A DNA stretch of 64,000 bases from Sphingosinicella sp. LHD-64 (GTDB lineage: Bacteria; Pseudomonadota; Alphaproteobacteria; Sphingomonadales; Sphingomonadaceae): assembly GCF_031157375.1 (NCBI RefSeq), contig NZ_JAVIFV010000004.1, forward strand, positions 558,001-622,000, written 5' to 3'. Each line of letters opens with the position of its first letter. Position 1 is the first letter of the stretch. Both the position numbers and the translations under genes were made by a program. The notes under the pieces are model-generated. The model saw nothing but the letters and a program-made list of their open reading frames with translations. It was not told the origin of the DNA and did not search any database. Below are positions 28,496 through 36,696 of this stretch, piece after piece.

Positions 28496-29870
28496 AGGCT
28501 TCGCGATACTTTTTGACGACCCGCAGCGCGACGATGTTGAGCGCCAGGGTGACGAGGAAGAGGACGAGGCCGAGCGCGAAGGCGGCGAGCGTCTTCGGGC
28601 TGTTGAACTCCTGGTCGCCGGTGAGGAGCTGGACGATCTGGGTCGTCACCGTCGTCACGCTGTCGAACGGGTTGAGCGTGAGATTGGCGGCGAGGCCCGC
28701 GGCCATCACCACGATCATCGTCTCGCCGATCGCGCGGCTGACGGCGAGCAGCACGCCGCCGACCACGCCGGGCAGTGCGGCGGGAACCAGCACCTTCTTG
28801 ATCGTCTCGGAGGTCGTCGCGCCCATCGCGAGGCTGCCGTCGCGCATCGCCTGCGGCACCGCGGCGATCGAATCGTCGGCCATCGAGGAGACGAAGGGGA
28901 TGATCATGATGCCCATGACGAGTCCGGCGGCGAGCGCCGATTCCGTCGAGGCCGGGATGCCGAGCGTCAGGCCGAGGTCGCGGATCGCCGGGGCGACGGT
29001 CAAAGCGGCGAAATAGCCGTAGACCACGGTCGGCACGCCGGCGAGGATCTCGAGGATCGGCTTCATCCAGGCGCGGAAGCCGGGCGCGGCATATTGGGTG
29101 AGATAGATCGCGCTCATCAGACCCAGGGGGATGGCGACGATCATCGCGATGATCGCGCCGATGAAGATCGTGCCCCAGAACAGCGGGATCGCGCCGAACG
29201 CGCCCGACGAACCCGCCTGATCGGCGCGGATCGCCATTTGCGGGCTCCAGTTGAGGCCGAACAGGAACTCGACCGGCGAGATCATCGAGAAGAAGCGGAA
29301 GCTCTCGAACAAGAGCGAGACGATGATGCCGAGCGTGGTCAGGATCGCGATCAGCGAGGCGGCGAGCAGCGTCCCCATCACCACCCGCTCGACCCGGGTG
29401 CGCGCGCGGAAATGCGGCGACATGCGGCTGAACGCCCAGGCGCCGGCGGCGAAGGCGATGAGCAGCGCGACCGCGAAGCCGATCCAGGTGTAGAAGGAGA
29501 TGGCTTCCGCGTAGACCGGGGCGAGGGTGAAGGCCTCGCGGTTAAACGCGGCGGTCGAGGCGCCGGTCGCCAGCGCATAGGCTTCGTTGAGGATCGCCGA
29601 GCGCTGGATGCCGAAGGCGGGCAGGGACTGCGCCTCCGGGCTGGCCATCACCTGGCTGTAGATCAGGCCGCCCGAGACCGCGTCCCAGACGATCAGGAAG
29701 ACGAGCGCCGGCACCACCGTCCAAAGGGCGACGTACCAGCCGTGCTGGCTCGGCAGCGAATGCGGGCGCGGCTGGCCGGGCGCGGCGAAGGCCGCGGCGC
29801 GGACGCGCGCCGAGATCCAGGCGACGAGGCCCAGGCCGACGACCAGCACTGCAATGACCGCAAGAGACAC
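28488..29870 (-). CDS. pstC: Phosphate ABC transporter permease PstC, long form
   Basis: A 460-aa permease with an extra N-terminal part (two early TM helices and a periplasmic segment around EAQSLPAFGIQRSAILNEAY, the PstC N-terminal domain of alphaproteobacterial proteins) before the permease core. The EAA loop reads AAVPQAMRDGSLAMGATTSE. It pairs with PstA to form the phosphate channel. It begins 66 nt after the pstS stop; a stem-loop lies in that gap. Confidence 0.95.
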   Translation of the reverse strand: MSLAVIAVLVVGLGLVAWISARVRAAAFAAPGQPRPHSLPSQHGWYVALWTVVPALVFLIVWDAVSGGLIYSQVMASPEAQSLPAFGIQRSAILNEAYALATGASTAAFNREAFTLAPVYAEAISFYTWIGFAVALLIAFAAGAWAFSRMSPHFRARTRVERVVMGTLLAASLIAILTTLGIIVSLLFESFRFFSMISPVEFLFGLNWSPQMAIRADQAGSSGAFGAIPLFWGTIFIGAIIAMIVAIPLGLMSAIYLTQYAAPGFRAWMKPILEILAGVPTVVYGYFAALTVAPAIRDLGLTLGIPASTESALAAGLVMGIMIIPFVSSMADDSIAAVPQAMRDGSLAMGATTSETIKKVLVPAALPGVVGGVLLAVSRAIGETMIVVMAAGLAANLTLNPFDSVTTVTTQIVQLLTGDQEFNSPKTLAAFALGLVLFLVTLALNIVALRVVKKYREAYE

Positions 29871-29897
29871 GCGCGAAGTTTCCTGACCTAAGAACCC

Positions 29898-29930
29898 GGC
29901 GCCGGCACCAAAGGGGTAGATGCCGGCGCC
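29898..29930 (-). promoter_or_regulatory. Stem-loop between pstS and pstC
   Basis: GGCGCCGGCA and TGCCGGCGCC form a perfect 10-bp stem around a 13-nt loop, right after the pstS stop. Such hairpins commonly let a periplasmic binding protein be made in excess over its membrane partners by 3'-end protection or partial termination. No T tract, so protection is more likely. Confidence 0.7.
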
Positions 29931-29936
29931 ATTACG

Positions 29937-30995
29937 CTAACGCTGTTGCAGATCGGCCGCGGTGACCGGCCGCGGAGTCTGGACCGCCTGGAGCGCCGCC
30001 TGGCGCTCGTTGTCGGGCAGCGGGATCATGCCGCGTTGGGTGAGGTAGCCACCCGGATTCCACGCCTGGGAAAAGGCGGTGAGGAACTCGCGCAGGCCCG
30101 GAATGGCGTTCAAATGCTCGCCCTTCACGTAGATGTAGAGGCGGCGGGCGCCGGGATAGGTGAAGTTCTGGATCGTCTCCGCGCTCGGCGCGACGCCCTG
30201 GACGGGAATGCCGCGCACGCGATCCGTATTCTCCTCGAGGAAGGAATAGCCGAGGATGCCGATAGCGCCCTGGTTCTCGGCGACGCGCTGGACGAGCAGA
30301 TTGTCGTTCTCGCCGGCCTCGATGAAGGCGCCGTCCTCGCGCAGCTGACGGCAGACCTGCTGATGGCGATCCGAGTCGCTTTCCTTCAGCGCCTCCATCG
30401 CCGGATCGGAGTCGCAGCCCTTGTCGAGGATCAGCTCGGCGAAGCTGTCGCGCGTGCCCGAGGTCGGCGGCGGACCGTAGACGCGGATCGGCACGTCGGG
30501 GAGCGCAGGGTTGACGTCGCGCCAGGTGCGGGCGGTCTGCGGACGGCCGAACGGATTGGCGGCGAGCGCCGCATAGATGTCGCGCTCGGAAAGGTTGAAG
30601 TTGGTCGGGCGGCCGGCCGATTCGATGAGGGCGAGCCCATCGATGCCGATCGGCACCTCGAGGATCTGGTTGACGCCGTTGCGGTTGCACAGCTCGATCT
30701 CGGTCGCCTTGATCCGCCGCGACGCATTGGCAACGTCCGGGTGCTGCGGACCGACGCCGCCGCAGAAGAGCTGCAGGCCGCTGCCGCTGCCGGTCGATTC
30801 GACGATCGGCGCGCCGAAGTTCGGGCTGGACTGGGCGAAGCGCTCGGCCACCGCCACCGAGAAGGGGTAGACGGTCGACGAACCGACGATCCGGATCTGG
30901 TTGCGCGAACCGCCGGCCTCGCCGCCGCCGGTCGCGCCCTGGCCGCAGGCGGTCAAAGCGAGCGCCGCCATCAGCGAAAGAATCGTCTTCTTCAA
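29937..30995 (-). CDS. pstS: Phosphate-binding protein PstS (lipoprotein)
   Basis: A 352-aa solute-binding protein. The start at the TTG at 30995 gives MKKTILSLMAALALTAC, a signal peptide with a lipobox Cys at residue 17; GGAGGGG lies 5 nt before it, whereas the upstream GTG lacks a ribosome-binding site. Phosphate-contact segments are IVGSSTVYPFSVAVAERF, ESTGSGSGLQLFCGG and GPPPTSGTRDSFAELIL. It delivers phosphate to PstC/PstA. A Pho box lies 67 bp upstream. Confidence 0.95.
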   Translation of the reverse strand: MKKTILSLMAALALTACGQGATGGGEAGGSRNQIRIVGSSTVYPFSVAVAERFAQSSPNFGAPIVESTGSGSGLQLFCGGVGPQHPDVANASRRIKATEIELCNRNGVNQILEVPIGIDGLALIESAGRPTNFNLSERDIYAALAANPFGRPQTARTWRDVNPALPDVPIRVYGPPPTSGTRDSFAELILDKGCDSDPAMEALKESDSDRHQQVCRQLREDGAFIEAGENDNLLVQRVAENQGAIGILGYSFLEENTDRVRGIPVQGVAPSAETIQNFTYPGARRLYIYVKGEHLNAIPGLREFLTAFSQAWNPGGYLTQRGMIPLPDNERQAALQAVQTPRPVTAADLQQR

Positions 30996-31061
30996 TTGCC
31001 CCTCCACGGGAATGCAGCCCGCGCCATAGCGACGGGTTTAGATTGGAACCACCTGCGTTTT

Positions 31062-31090
31062 GTGACGGATGGATGACAGGATGATGACAC
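31062..31090 (-). promoter_or_regulatory. Pho box (three PhoB half-sites) upstream of pstS
   Basis: On the minus strand three 7-mers, GTGTCAT, CTGTCAT and CCGTCAC, are spaced by exactly 4 bp (11-bp period), matching the PhoB half-site consensus CTGTCAT/C. The box ends 66 bp before the pstS start, leaving room for a -10 element (TCTAAA about 19 bp downstream). It is the best-supported PhoB site in the window. Confidence 0.85.
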
Positions 31091-31104
31091 CGGCTCCGGG
31101 CCCT

Positions 31105-32319
31105 TCAGAAATCGACCTGGGCGCGGGCGCCGAACACGTCGACGGTGTAGTCGCGCAGACCGCCGGCCGCCGGGATCGCCGCGTCGTCATAGGCGATCCG
31201 CACATAGTTGACGATGAAGCGGACATAGTCGGTCGGGATCCAGACGAGCGAGGCGGCGTAGGCATTCTGCTCGCCGCCCGAATCCAGATCGAGCCGGTCG
31301 TAGCGCAGGTTGAGCTGGAAGGCGCCGGTGCCGCCTTCCTCGATCGCCCCGCCGGGACGGACCCGGGTGCGGTCCCAGCGGGCGCCGCGATAGCCGCGCG
31401 TCTCGCCGGTCAGAAAGTATCCGATCTCGGCATAGCCGCCAAAGAAGGTGACGTCGTCATCGGGGGCCGCGACGTCGGCCTGCAGCCATTGCGCCTCGGC
31501 GACGGCGTGGAACGGGCCGCTGATGACGGCCGCCTCGAGGCCGTAGCGGGTCTCGTTCTCCACGGCGAGCGGCCGGGTGCCGATGAAGCGGATGTCGGTG
31601 ACGTTGATCAGCGGGCGCTGGCGATAGCGGATGGTGGCGCCGGTCGCGGCAATGTTGTCGATGTCGAGCCAGTGAGCCGAGGCGGCGAGATGGAGTCGGG
31701 TGCCGTTCCATTGCGGCGCATAGATGATCCGCCCGTCGATCGCGTGCGGCTCCACATCGTCGTCGATCTCGAGGAAATTGTCGCCGAAAACACCGAACTG
31801 CGCGGTGAACGGTCCGCGATTGATCTCGGTCGAGACACCGAGTCGCCGCTCGAAGCTGAACGCGTCGGTGAAGGCCGCCCGCTCCAGGAAGCCGCCGAAC
31901 CGCTCGCTGGTGAGCTCGTCCAGTGCCTGGAAATTGTTGTGCTGGCCGACAGTGAGACCGAGACTGCGCGACGGCTTCCAGGTGACCGTCGCTTCGGTGA
32001 TCTCGGCGATGCCGTCCGCGAACTCGGCCTCGAACAGGTAGGAGATGCCGCCCGGCCCGGTGCCCTCGACGCCCAGCTGGGCGCGGCGCAGCCCGGCGAC
32101 AGTGCCGGTCCCCTCCGCGGTGACGCCCTCGGGCCGCGAGACATAGCCGGCGTCGAGCTGGATGCGGCCGCGCGGCTTCACCGACCAGCCCTCGCTCGAC
32201 CCGATTCGCGGGATGCCGGAGAAGCGGCGGTTCTGCTGGCCGGAATCCTGCGCAAGCACCGCCTGACCCGAAAAGGCCAATGCCGTCAGCAGCAGCGCGC
32301 GACAGAAACGGGCCATCAT
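31105..32319 (-). CDS. Phosphate-selective porin O/P-like outer-membrane protein
   Basis: A 404-aa protein with a signal peptide (ending QAVLAQ) and an OprO/OprP-type beta-barrel pattern. WSVKPRGRIQLDAGYVSRPE is the typical first strand pair of this porin family, LGLTVGQHNNFQALDELTSE the following conserved block, and the C-terminus VDVFGARAQVDF ends in Phe as outer-membrane barrels do. Its place between phoR and pstS points to phosphate or pyrophosphate uptake across the outer membrane. The start is the ATG at 32319. Confidence 0.88.
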   Translation of the reverse strand: MMARFCRALLLTALAFSGQAVLAQDSGQQNRRFSGIPRIGSSEGWSVKPRGRIQLDAGYVSRPEGVTAEGTGTVAGLRRAQLGVEGTGPGGISYLFEAEFADGIAEITEATVTWKPSRSLGLTVGQHNNFQALDELTSERFGGFLERAAFTDAFSFERRLGVSTEINRGPFTAQFGVFGDNFLEIDDDVEPHAIDGRIIYAPQWNGTRLHLAASAHWLDIDNIAATGATIRYRQRPLINVTDIRFIGTRPLAVENETRYGLEAAVISGPFHAVAEAQWLQADVAAPDDDVTFFGGYAEIGYFLTGETRGYRGARWDRTRVRPGGAIEEGGTGAFQLNLRYDRLDLDSGGEQNAYAASLVWIPTDYVRFIVNYVRIAYDDAAIPAAGGLRDYTVDVFGARAQVDF

Positions 32320-32357
32320 CCCTCCCCCATGGAGTGTTACGGAATCATTCCGGAACG

Positions 32358-32386
32358 GTGACGCCTATGCTTCTTTCTTATGACAT
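32358..32386 (-). promoter_or_regulatory. Candidate degenerate Pho box upstream of the porin gene
   Basis: On the minus strand ATGTCAT and GCGTCAC are spaced 22 bp apart (two 11-bp turns), with a poor middle half-site AAGAAGC in register. The last half-site ends 38 bp before the porin start. Weaker than the pstS box, but the register and locus support it. Confidence 0.5.
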
Positions 32387-33624
32387 TATTGTTGCACACC
32401 ATGCCCGGCCAGCGCGCGCGGCAGGTAGACGCGGATCGTGGTGCCCTGACCCAGCACCGAATCGATGTCGAGCCGGCCGCGGTGGCGCAGGACGATATGC
32501 TTGACGATGGCGAGGCCAAGCCCGGTGCCGCCGGCGGCACGGCTGCGGCCGGTGTCCACCCGATAGAATCGTTCGGTCAGGCGCGGCAGGTGCTCGGCCG
32601 GGATGCCCTCGCCCTCGTCGATGACGGAGAGGCGGATCATCTCGCCGCCGGCGCCTTCCAGGCGGACGCGGACGGGCGCGCCGGCGCGGCCATATTTGAG
32701 CGCGTTGGCGATAAGATTGTTGAGCAGCTGGGCGAGCTGCGGCCGATCGCCCTGGACGACGGTGTCGGGCGTTTCCTTCTCGACCACGACGCTGGCCTGC
32801 TTCGCCTCGATCAGCTGCCCAAGCGCCGCCTTCACCTCGCCGATCACCGGCATCAGGTCGACGGGCTCGCGCGGGACGGTGAAGCGCTCGGCCTCGATCC
32901 GGCTCAGCGACATCAGGTCGTCGACAAGATTGCGCATCCGCGTCCCCTCGTCGAACATGATCCTGAGGAAGCGCTCGCGGGTCTTGCGGTCGCCGCCCGC
33001 ATCCTCGTCCTGCAGCGTCTCGATGAAGCCGAGCACCGTGGCGAGCGGGGTCCTGAGCTCGTGGCTGGCATTGGCGACGAAATCGACGCGCATCTGCTCG
33101 GCGGCCCGGGCGGCGCTGAGATCGGAAAGGCGGACCAGCCGGCTCTGGTCGGGGAGCACCGTCACCGCCATCGCCCAGTGGCGGCCCGGATCGCCGATGC
33201 CGACCAGCTCGGTGCGCCGGTTCTGATCGTCGGCGCCGGCGGGGCCCGCGAGTCGCTCGGCCGCCGCCGGGTGGCGGATGGCGAGACGGACGTCGACGCC
33301 CTCGATATGGGCGCCGAGCAGCTGCCGCGCCGCGGCGTTGGCGGCGAGCACGCGGCGGTCGCGCACGACCAGCAACGGCTCGTCCACCGCGCGCAGCAGC
33401 TCGGCGATGCCGGGGAGCGGTGCCGGCTCGTCCTCCTCGTCTTCGGGCTCGGGCGGGGCCGGGGCCGGGCGCTCGACCTGTACCGCGAGCGCGTAGGCGG
33501 CGACGCCGCCAAGCGCCGCGAGCAGGGCGGCGAAAGGCGATGCGCCGGCCCAGGCGGCGAGCGCGATCCCCGCGCCCGCCGTCGCGGCCGCGGCGATGAT
33601 CCGGATCGCCTGCCTGCTCGCCAT
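32386..33624 (-). CDS. phoR: Phosphate regulon sensor histidine kinase PhoR
   Basis: A 412-aa membrane kinase. Two close TM helices (about residues 6-47), an acidic linker and a PAS domain (LLRAVDEPLLVVRDRRVLAA) are followed by the HisKA box VANASHELRTPLATVLGF (His at about 188). The ATPase has NNLIANALKYG, DEGEGIPAEHLPRL and GGTGLGLAIVKHIV. It has no large periplasmic sensor, as expected if phosphate status is read through PstB/PhoU. The ATG at 33624 is preceded by GGAAGGGG; an upstream extension is rejected. It lies at the upstream end of the Pho locus, with phoB at the far end. Confidence 0.95.
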   Translation of the reverse strand: MASRQAIRIIAAAATAGAGIALAAWAGASPFAALLAALGGVAAYALAVQVERPAPAPPEPEDEEDEPAPLPGIAELLRAVDEPLLVVRDRRVLAANAAARQLLGAHIEGVDVRLAIRHPAAAERLAGPAGADDQNRRTELVGIGDPGRHWAMAVTVLPDQSRLVRLSDLSAARAAEQMRVDFVANASHELRTPLATVLGFIETLQDEDAGGDRKTRERFLRIMFDEGTRMRNLVDDLMSLSRIEAERFTVPREPVDLMPVIGEVKAALGQLIEAKQASVVVEKETPDTVVQGDRPQLAQLLNNLIANALKYGRAGAPVRVRLEGAGGEMIRLSVIDEGEGIPAEHLPRLTERFYRVDTGRSRAAGGTGLGLAIVKHIVLRHRGRLDIDSVLGQGTTIRVYLPRALAGHGVQQ

Positions 33625-33721
33625 CCGACCCCTTCCGTCCCGAAGCGGGACAGGCGCCCCCGTCCGCTCGATTCGGCCCGGCTTTACCCTTATTAAAGCG
33701 GCGGCGTGTATCGGAATTTCC

Positions 33722-34165
33722 ATGAGCGAGAGCGATCAGAAGGCGCGCGATAGCGGGCAGCCCCCGGTCAGCAGCGAGGACGACCCGGCGGACGGCGGCT
33801 TCGTGCCGAGCCGCCGTGCCGTGCTCATGCTCGGCGCGGCCGCGGCGTCGACCGTGGTGACGATCCGTCCGGCGCTGGCCCAGACCGCGGGCTCGGTGCT
33901 CAACTGCGAAATCCAGGTGCCTGGGCCGCAGGCGGCCGGGAGCTATGTCGCCCCGGACGGCCGCCTGGTCGCGGCCGGCACGCCCGGCGCCGCACCGCCG
34001 CTGGCGCGCCCGCTGACCGGCGAGCAGGCACGCGTGCTGCTGCGCGGCTCGACGCCGCCGGGGGTCAATCCGCAATCCGCTCAGGCCTATGCGAACTATA
34101 TTCGGCGCCTGCAGGCGGGGATGAGCGGCTTCACCTGCTACGCCTCGCTGCAGATGCCGCGCTGA
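33722..34165 (+). CDS. Small predicted Tat-exported protein preceding the HPr-rel-A genes
   Basis: A 147-aa protein. A hydrophilic N-terminus is followed by SRRAVLMLGAAAASTVVTIR (about residues 34-53), a twin-Arg plus hydrophobic segment like a Tat signal, with probable cleavage after PALAQ. The mature part is about 90 residues, has two Cys (LNCEIQ and FTCYASL), a Pro/Gly-rich middle and a C-terminal helix (NPQSAQAYANYIRRLQ). I know no family. It ends 14 bp before the PqqD-like gene, in the same direction, so it is probably in the same operon and may be the substrate or effector of that system (inference). It diverges from phoR. Confidence 0.75.
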   Translation: MSESDQKARDSGQPPVSSEDDPADGGFVPSRRAVLMLGAAAASTVVTIRPALAQTAGSVLNCEIQVPGPQAAGSYVAPDGRLVAAGTPGAAPPLARPLTGEQARVLLRGSTPPGVNPQSAQAYANYIRRLQAGMSGFTCYASLQMPR

Positions 34166-34179
34166 CCGGAGGGGCCGCG

Positions 34180-34446
34180 ATGGCCGCGCCGCGCTATGTC
34201 GCCGATCCGGTGGAGGATATCCGCACGGTCGCGCTCGATGGCCTTTGCGTCCTCTATCATGCGCGGTCCGGCGCCACCCACATCGTCGCGCCCCCCGTGC
34301 CGGAGATTCTGGAGGCCTTGCGGGAAGGCCCGGCCGGTGCCGCCGAGCTGTTGCGGCGCCTCGAGCGCCAGTTCGAGATCGAGGGCGACGGGATCGCGGC
34401 CCGGCTCGAGGAGCTGGAGGCGGCCGGTCTGGTCCGGCGCGCATGA
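34180..34446 (+). CDS. PqqD family protein of the HPr-rel-A system
   Basis: An 88-aa protein with the PqqD/RRE winged-helix fold pattern: VALDGLCVLYHARSGATHIV forms the beta-strand region, and LREGPAGAAELLRRLERQFE plus LEELEAAGLVRRA form the helices. PqqD-like domains bind leader peptides of ribosomally made peptides and hand them to modifying enzymes. NCBIfam defines a subgroup of this size next to an HprK-related kinase as the HPr-rel-A system, of unknown function. The stop overlaps the kinase start by 4 bp. Confidence 0.85.
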   Translation: MAAPRYVADPVEDIRTVALDGLCVLYHARSGATHIVAPPVPEILEALREGPAGAAELLRRLERQFEIEGDGIAARLEELEAAGLVRRA

Positions 34447-35306
34447 GGCACCGCCTCGCCTTCCAGGTCGGCCCGGTGGCCTTCCGCATCGGCTCGGCGT
34501 GGCGGGCGCCGATCGATGCGCTCGGCGCGCTCTATGCCGGCTATCCGGAGCCGGAGGACGGCATCTGTGACTTCACGGTGCGGCTGGAGCCGGAGCAGCC
34601 GTGGCGGCGCTGGCTGCGGCCGTCGGTCGCGATCCGCGGCGATTACATGCTGCCCGACGCCATGCCGATGGCGCTCGCCCACGGCCTGCTCGCTGCCGAG
34701 ATGGGCATGAACCTGCAGATGGCGCTGGGCCAGAAGCGCTATCTGCTGCTCCACGCCGCGAGCGTCGAGAAAGGCGGCCGGTCGCTCATCCTCACCGGCG
34801 AATCCGGCGCGGGCAAATCCACCCTCGCGGCGCTGCTCGGCGAACGCGGCTGGCGGCTGATGGGGGACGAGTTCGCCTTGCTCGACCTGGCGAGCGGCGC
34901 GCTTCATCCGTTCCCACGCGCGGTCAGCCTCAAGAACGGCGCGATCGCCGTCGTGGAGCGCGAGGTGATCCCGACCCGCTTCGGTCCGCGCCTCGACGGC
35001 ACGCCCAAGGGCGCGATCCGCCACATGCGGCCCGCCGCGGACGCGCTGCAGCGCATGGGGGAGGGCGCGCCGCCCGCCTTGATCCTGTTCCCGCGCTTCG
35101 GCGTCGCCGAAGAGGTGCGGCCGGTGGGGCAGGCGGAGATCTTCATGCGCCTGACCCAGGCCTCGACCAACTATGTCGCGCTCGGCGCGGCGGGCTTCGA
35201 CGCGCTGACGCGGCTGGTCTCGGAAACGCCTGCAGCCGCCATCGACTATCCCGATACCGACGCCGCCGTCGCGCTGGTCGAGGACCTGTGGAGACAGGCG
35301 GCATGA
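34443..35306 (+). CDS. HprK-related kinase A
   Basis: A 287-aa P-loop kinase related to the C-terminal half of HPr kinase/phosphorylase. Walker A is LTGESGAGKST (about residues 117-127) and a DE pair follows in LMGDEFALLD (140-148), where HPr kinase has its catalytic acidic residues. The N-terminal 100 residues are particular to this subgroup. True HprK motifs for HPr recognition are not evident, so the substrate is probably something else in the operon. ATGA coupling to the PqqD-like gene and to the next gene shows one functional unit. Confidence 0.88.
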   Translation: MRHRLAFQVGPVAFRIGSAWRAPIDALGALYAGYPEPEDGICDFTVRLEPEQPWRRWLRPSVAIRGDYMLPDAMPMALAHGLLAAEMGMNLQMALGQKRYLLLHAASVEKGGRSLILTGESGAGKSTLAALLGERGWRLMGDEFALLDLASGALHPFPRAVSLKNGAIAVVEREVIPTRFGPRLDGTPKGAIRHMRPAADALQRMGEGAPPALILFPRFGVAEEVRPVGQAEIFMRLTQASTNYVALGAAGFDALTRLVSETPAAAIDYPDTDAAVALVEDLWRQAA

Positions 35307-36310
35307 GGGACGCCCGACTCCTCGTCCAGGCGCTGCGCGATCCCGACAGCCTGCACGACCCCGACTGGTCGGCGCTGGTCGCCACGGCGCGGGCCGAGCA
35401 GCTGATCGGCAGCCTCGCCGCCCGGCTGGCGGGCAAGGCGGTGCCGCCGCGGGTGGAGGCGATCCTCGAGTCCGCCCGTCGCGACTCCGCTTATGCGCGG
35501 ACCCAGGCGCTCTGGGAGGCGGAAATGTGCCGCCGCGCGCTGGCGCCGCTCGGCATGCCGGCGATCCTGCTCAAGGGTACTGCCTTTCATGCCGCAGACC
35601 TCGATGCCGCCGAGGGCCGTTCGGTCGGCGATCTCGACATCCTGGTCCCGCGCGACCGGATCGAGGAGGCGGAGGCCGCCCTGATCGCGGCCGGCTGGGA
35701 GCGGATGAAGGCCGCCGAGGGCTATGACGATCAATATTACCGGCGCTGGATGCACGAGCTGCCCCCGCTCATCCACCATACCCGGGACCGGATGATCGAC
35801 GTCCACCACACCATCCTGCCGCTCACCGCCCGGCCACGGCCGGACGCCACGGCACTGATCGCGGACAGCGTCGTGCTGGAGAGCGGCCTCAGGATGCTGT
35901 CGCCGGCCGACATGATCGTCCATGCTGCCGCCCATCTCCTGGCGGACGGCGATCTGGCCGGAGGGTTGCGCAACCTCTGGGACATCGACCGCCTGCTGCG
36001 CGAATTTGCCGCACGGGATGACGATTTCTGGCGCAAGCTCGCCGAACGGTCGCGGCTGCATCAACTGCGCGGACCGGTGGCGCTGGCGCTGCGCCTGGCC
36101 CGCCGTCTCTACGGCACGCCGGTCGACCGCGTCGTCGCCGGTCGCACGCGCCTCGGTGACCGCCTGTTTGAAGCCCGTCTGCTCGCGCGCAACGGCTGGG
36201 GCCAGGAACGCCACAAGGCGCTTCGCTTCGCCTTCTACATTCGCTCGCACTGGCTGCGCATGCCGCCGCTGATGCTCGCGCGGCATTTGTGGGTGAAGGC
36301 GCGCGCCTAG
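35303..36310 (+). CDS. Nucleotidyltransferase family protein of the HPr-rel-A system
   Basis: A 335-aa protein of the 'uncharacterised nucleotidyltransferase' family. ILLKGTAFHAADLDA (about residues 88-102) and SVGDLDILVPRDRIEEAE (107-124) give the GD-x-D acidic motif of the polymerase-beta-like fold; ADMIVHAAAHLL is a later conserved helix. Relatives accompany HprK-like kinases in HPr-rel-A loci and in lasso-peptide clusters. Whether it transfers nucleotides is not shown. The start ATGA overlaps the kinase stop; the end overlaps the convergent VOC gene by 4 bp. Confidence 0.85.
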   Translation: MRDARLLVQALRDPDSLHDPDWSALVATARAEQLIGSLAARLAGKAVPPRVEAILESARRDSAYARTQALWEAEMCRRALAPLGMPAILLKGTAFHAADLDAAEGRSVGDLDILVPRDRIEEAEAALIAAGWERMKAAEGYDDQYYRRWMHELPPLIHHTRDRMIDVHHTILPLTARPRPDATALIADSVVLESGLRMLSPADMIVHAAAHLLADGDLAGGLRNLWDIDRLLREFAARDDDFWRKLAERSRLHQLRGPVALALRLARRLYGTPVDRVVAGRTRLGDRLFEARLLARNGWGQERHKALRFAFYIRSHWLRMPPLMLARHLWVKARA

Positions 36311-36696
36311 GCCTCGCTCTCACTGCCGTAGGGGCGGGTAATGACCTCCAGAAGGTGCCCGTCCGGGTCGGGGAAATAGACGCCACGGCCGCCGAAATGG
36401 TGGTTGATCTCTCCCGGCTGAGTCCGTGCGGGATCGGCCCAGTGATCGAGGCTGCGCGCGCGAATCCGCCCGTAGACCGCGTCGAAATCCTCCTCGCCGA
36501 TCAGGAACGCATAGTGCTGGAGGGCGATGTCGCCGCTCTTCTCCATGAAATCGAGCGAGACATTGTTGTCGAGGTCGACGACGAGGAAGTTGAAGAAGGC
36601 GTGCGGCGCCGGGCGGCCGAGCATCTCGGCAAGGAAGGTCGCGGACGCATGCTTGTCATGGCACCAGACGATCGTGTGGTTGAGCTCGGCGCTCAT
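36307..36696 (-). CDS. VOC (glyoxalase-fold) family protein
   Basis: A 129-aa single VOC unit. ELNHTIVWCHDKHASATFLA gives the first His ligand, HYAFLIGEEDFDAVYGRI the internal one, and RGVYFPDPDGHLLEVITRPY the terminal Glu. The WCHDK pattern is typical of a glyoxalase-like subgroup without assigned substrate. The start ATG at 36696 overlaps the gph stop by 4 bp, so the two form a small operon. Confidence 0.85.
   Translation of the reverse strand: MSAELNHTIVWCHDKHASATFLAEMLGRPAPHAFFNFLVVDLDNNVSLDFMEKSGDIALQHYAFLIGEEDFDAVYGRIRARSLDHWADPARTQPGEINHHFGGRGVYFPDPDGHLLEVITRPYGSESEA

Noticed and set aside
34166-34179. A short RiPP precursor gene between the Tat protein and the PqqD-like gene
   Set aside because: Only 14 bp with a ribosome-binding site; no room for a peptide.
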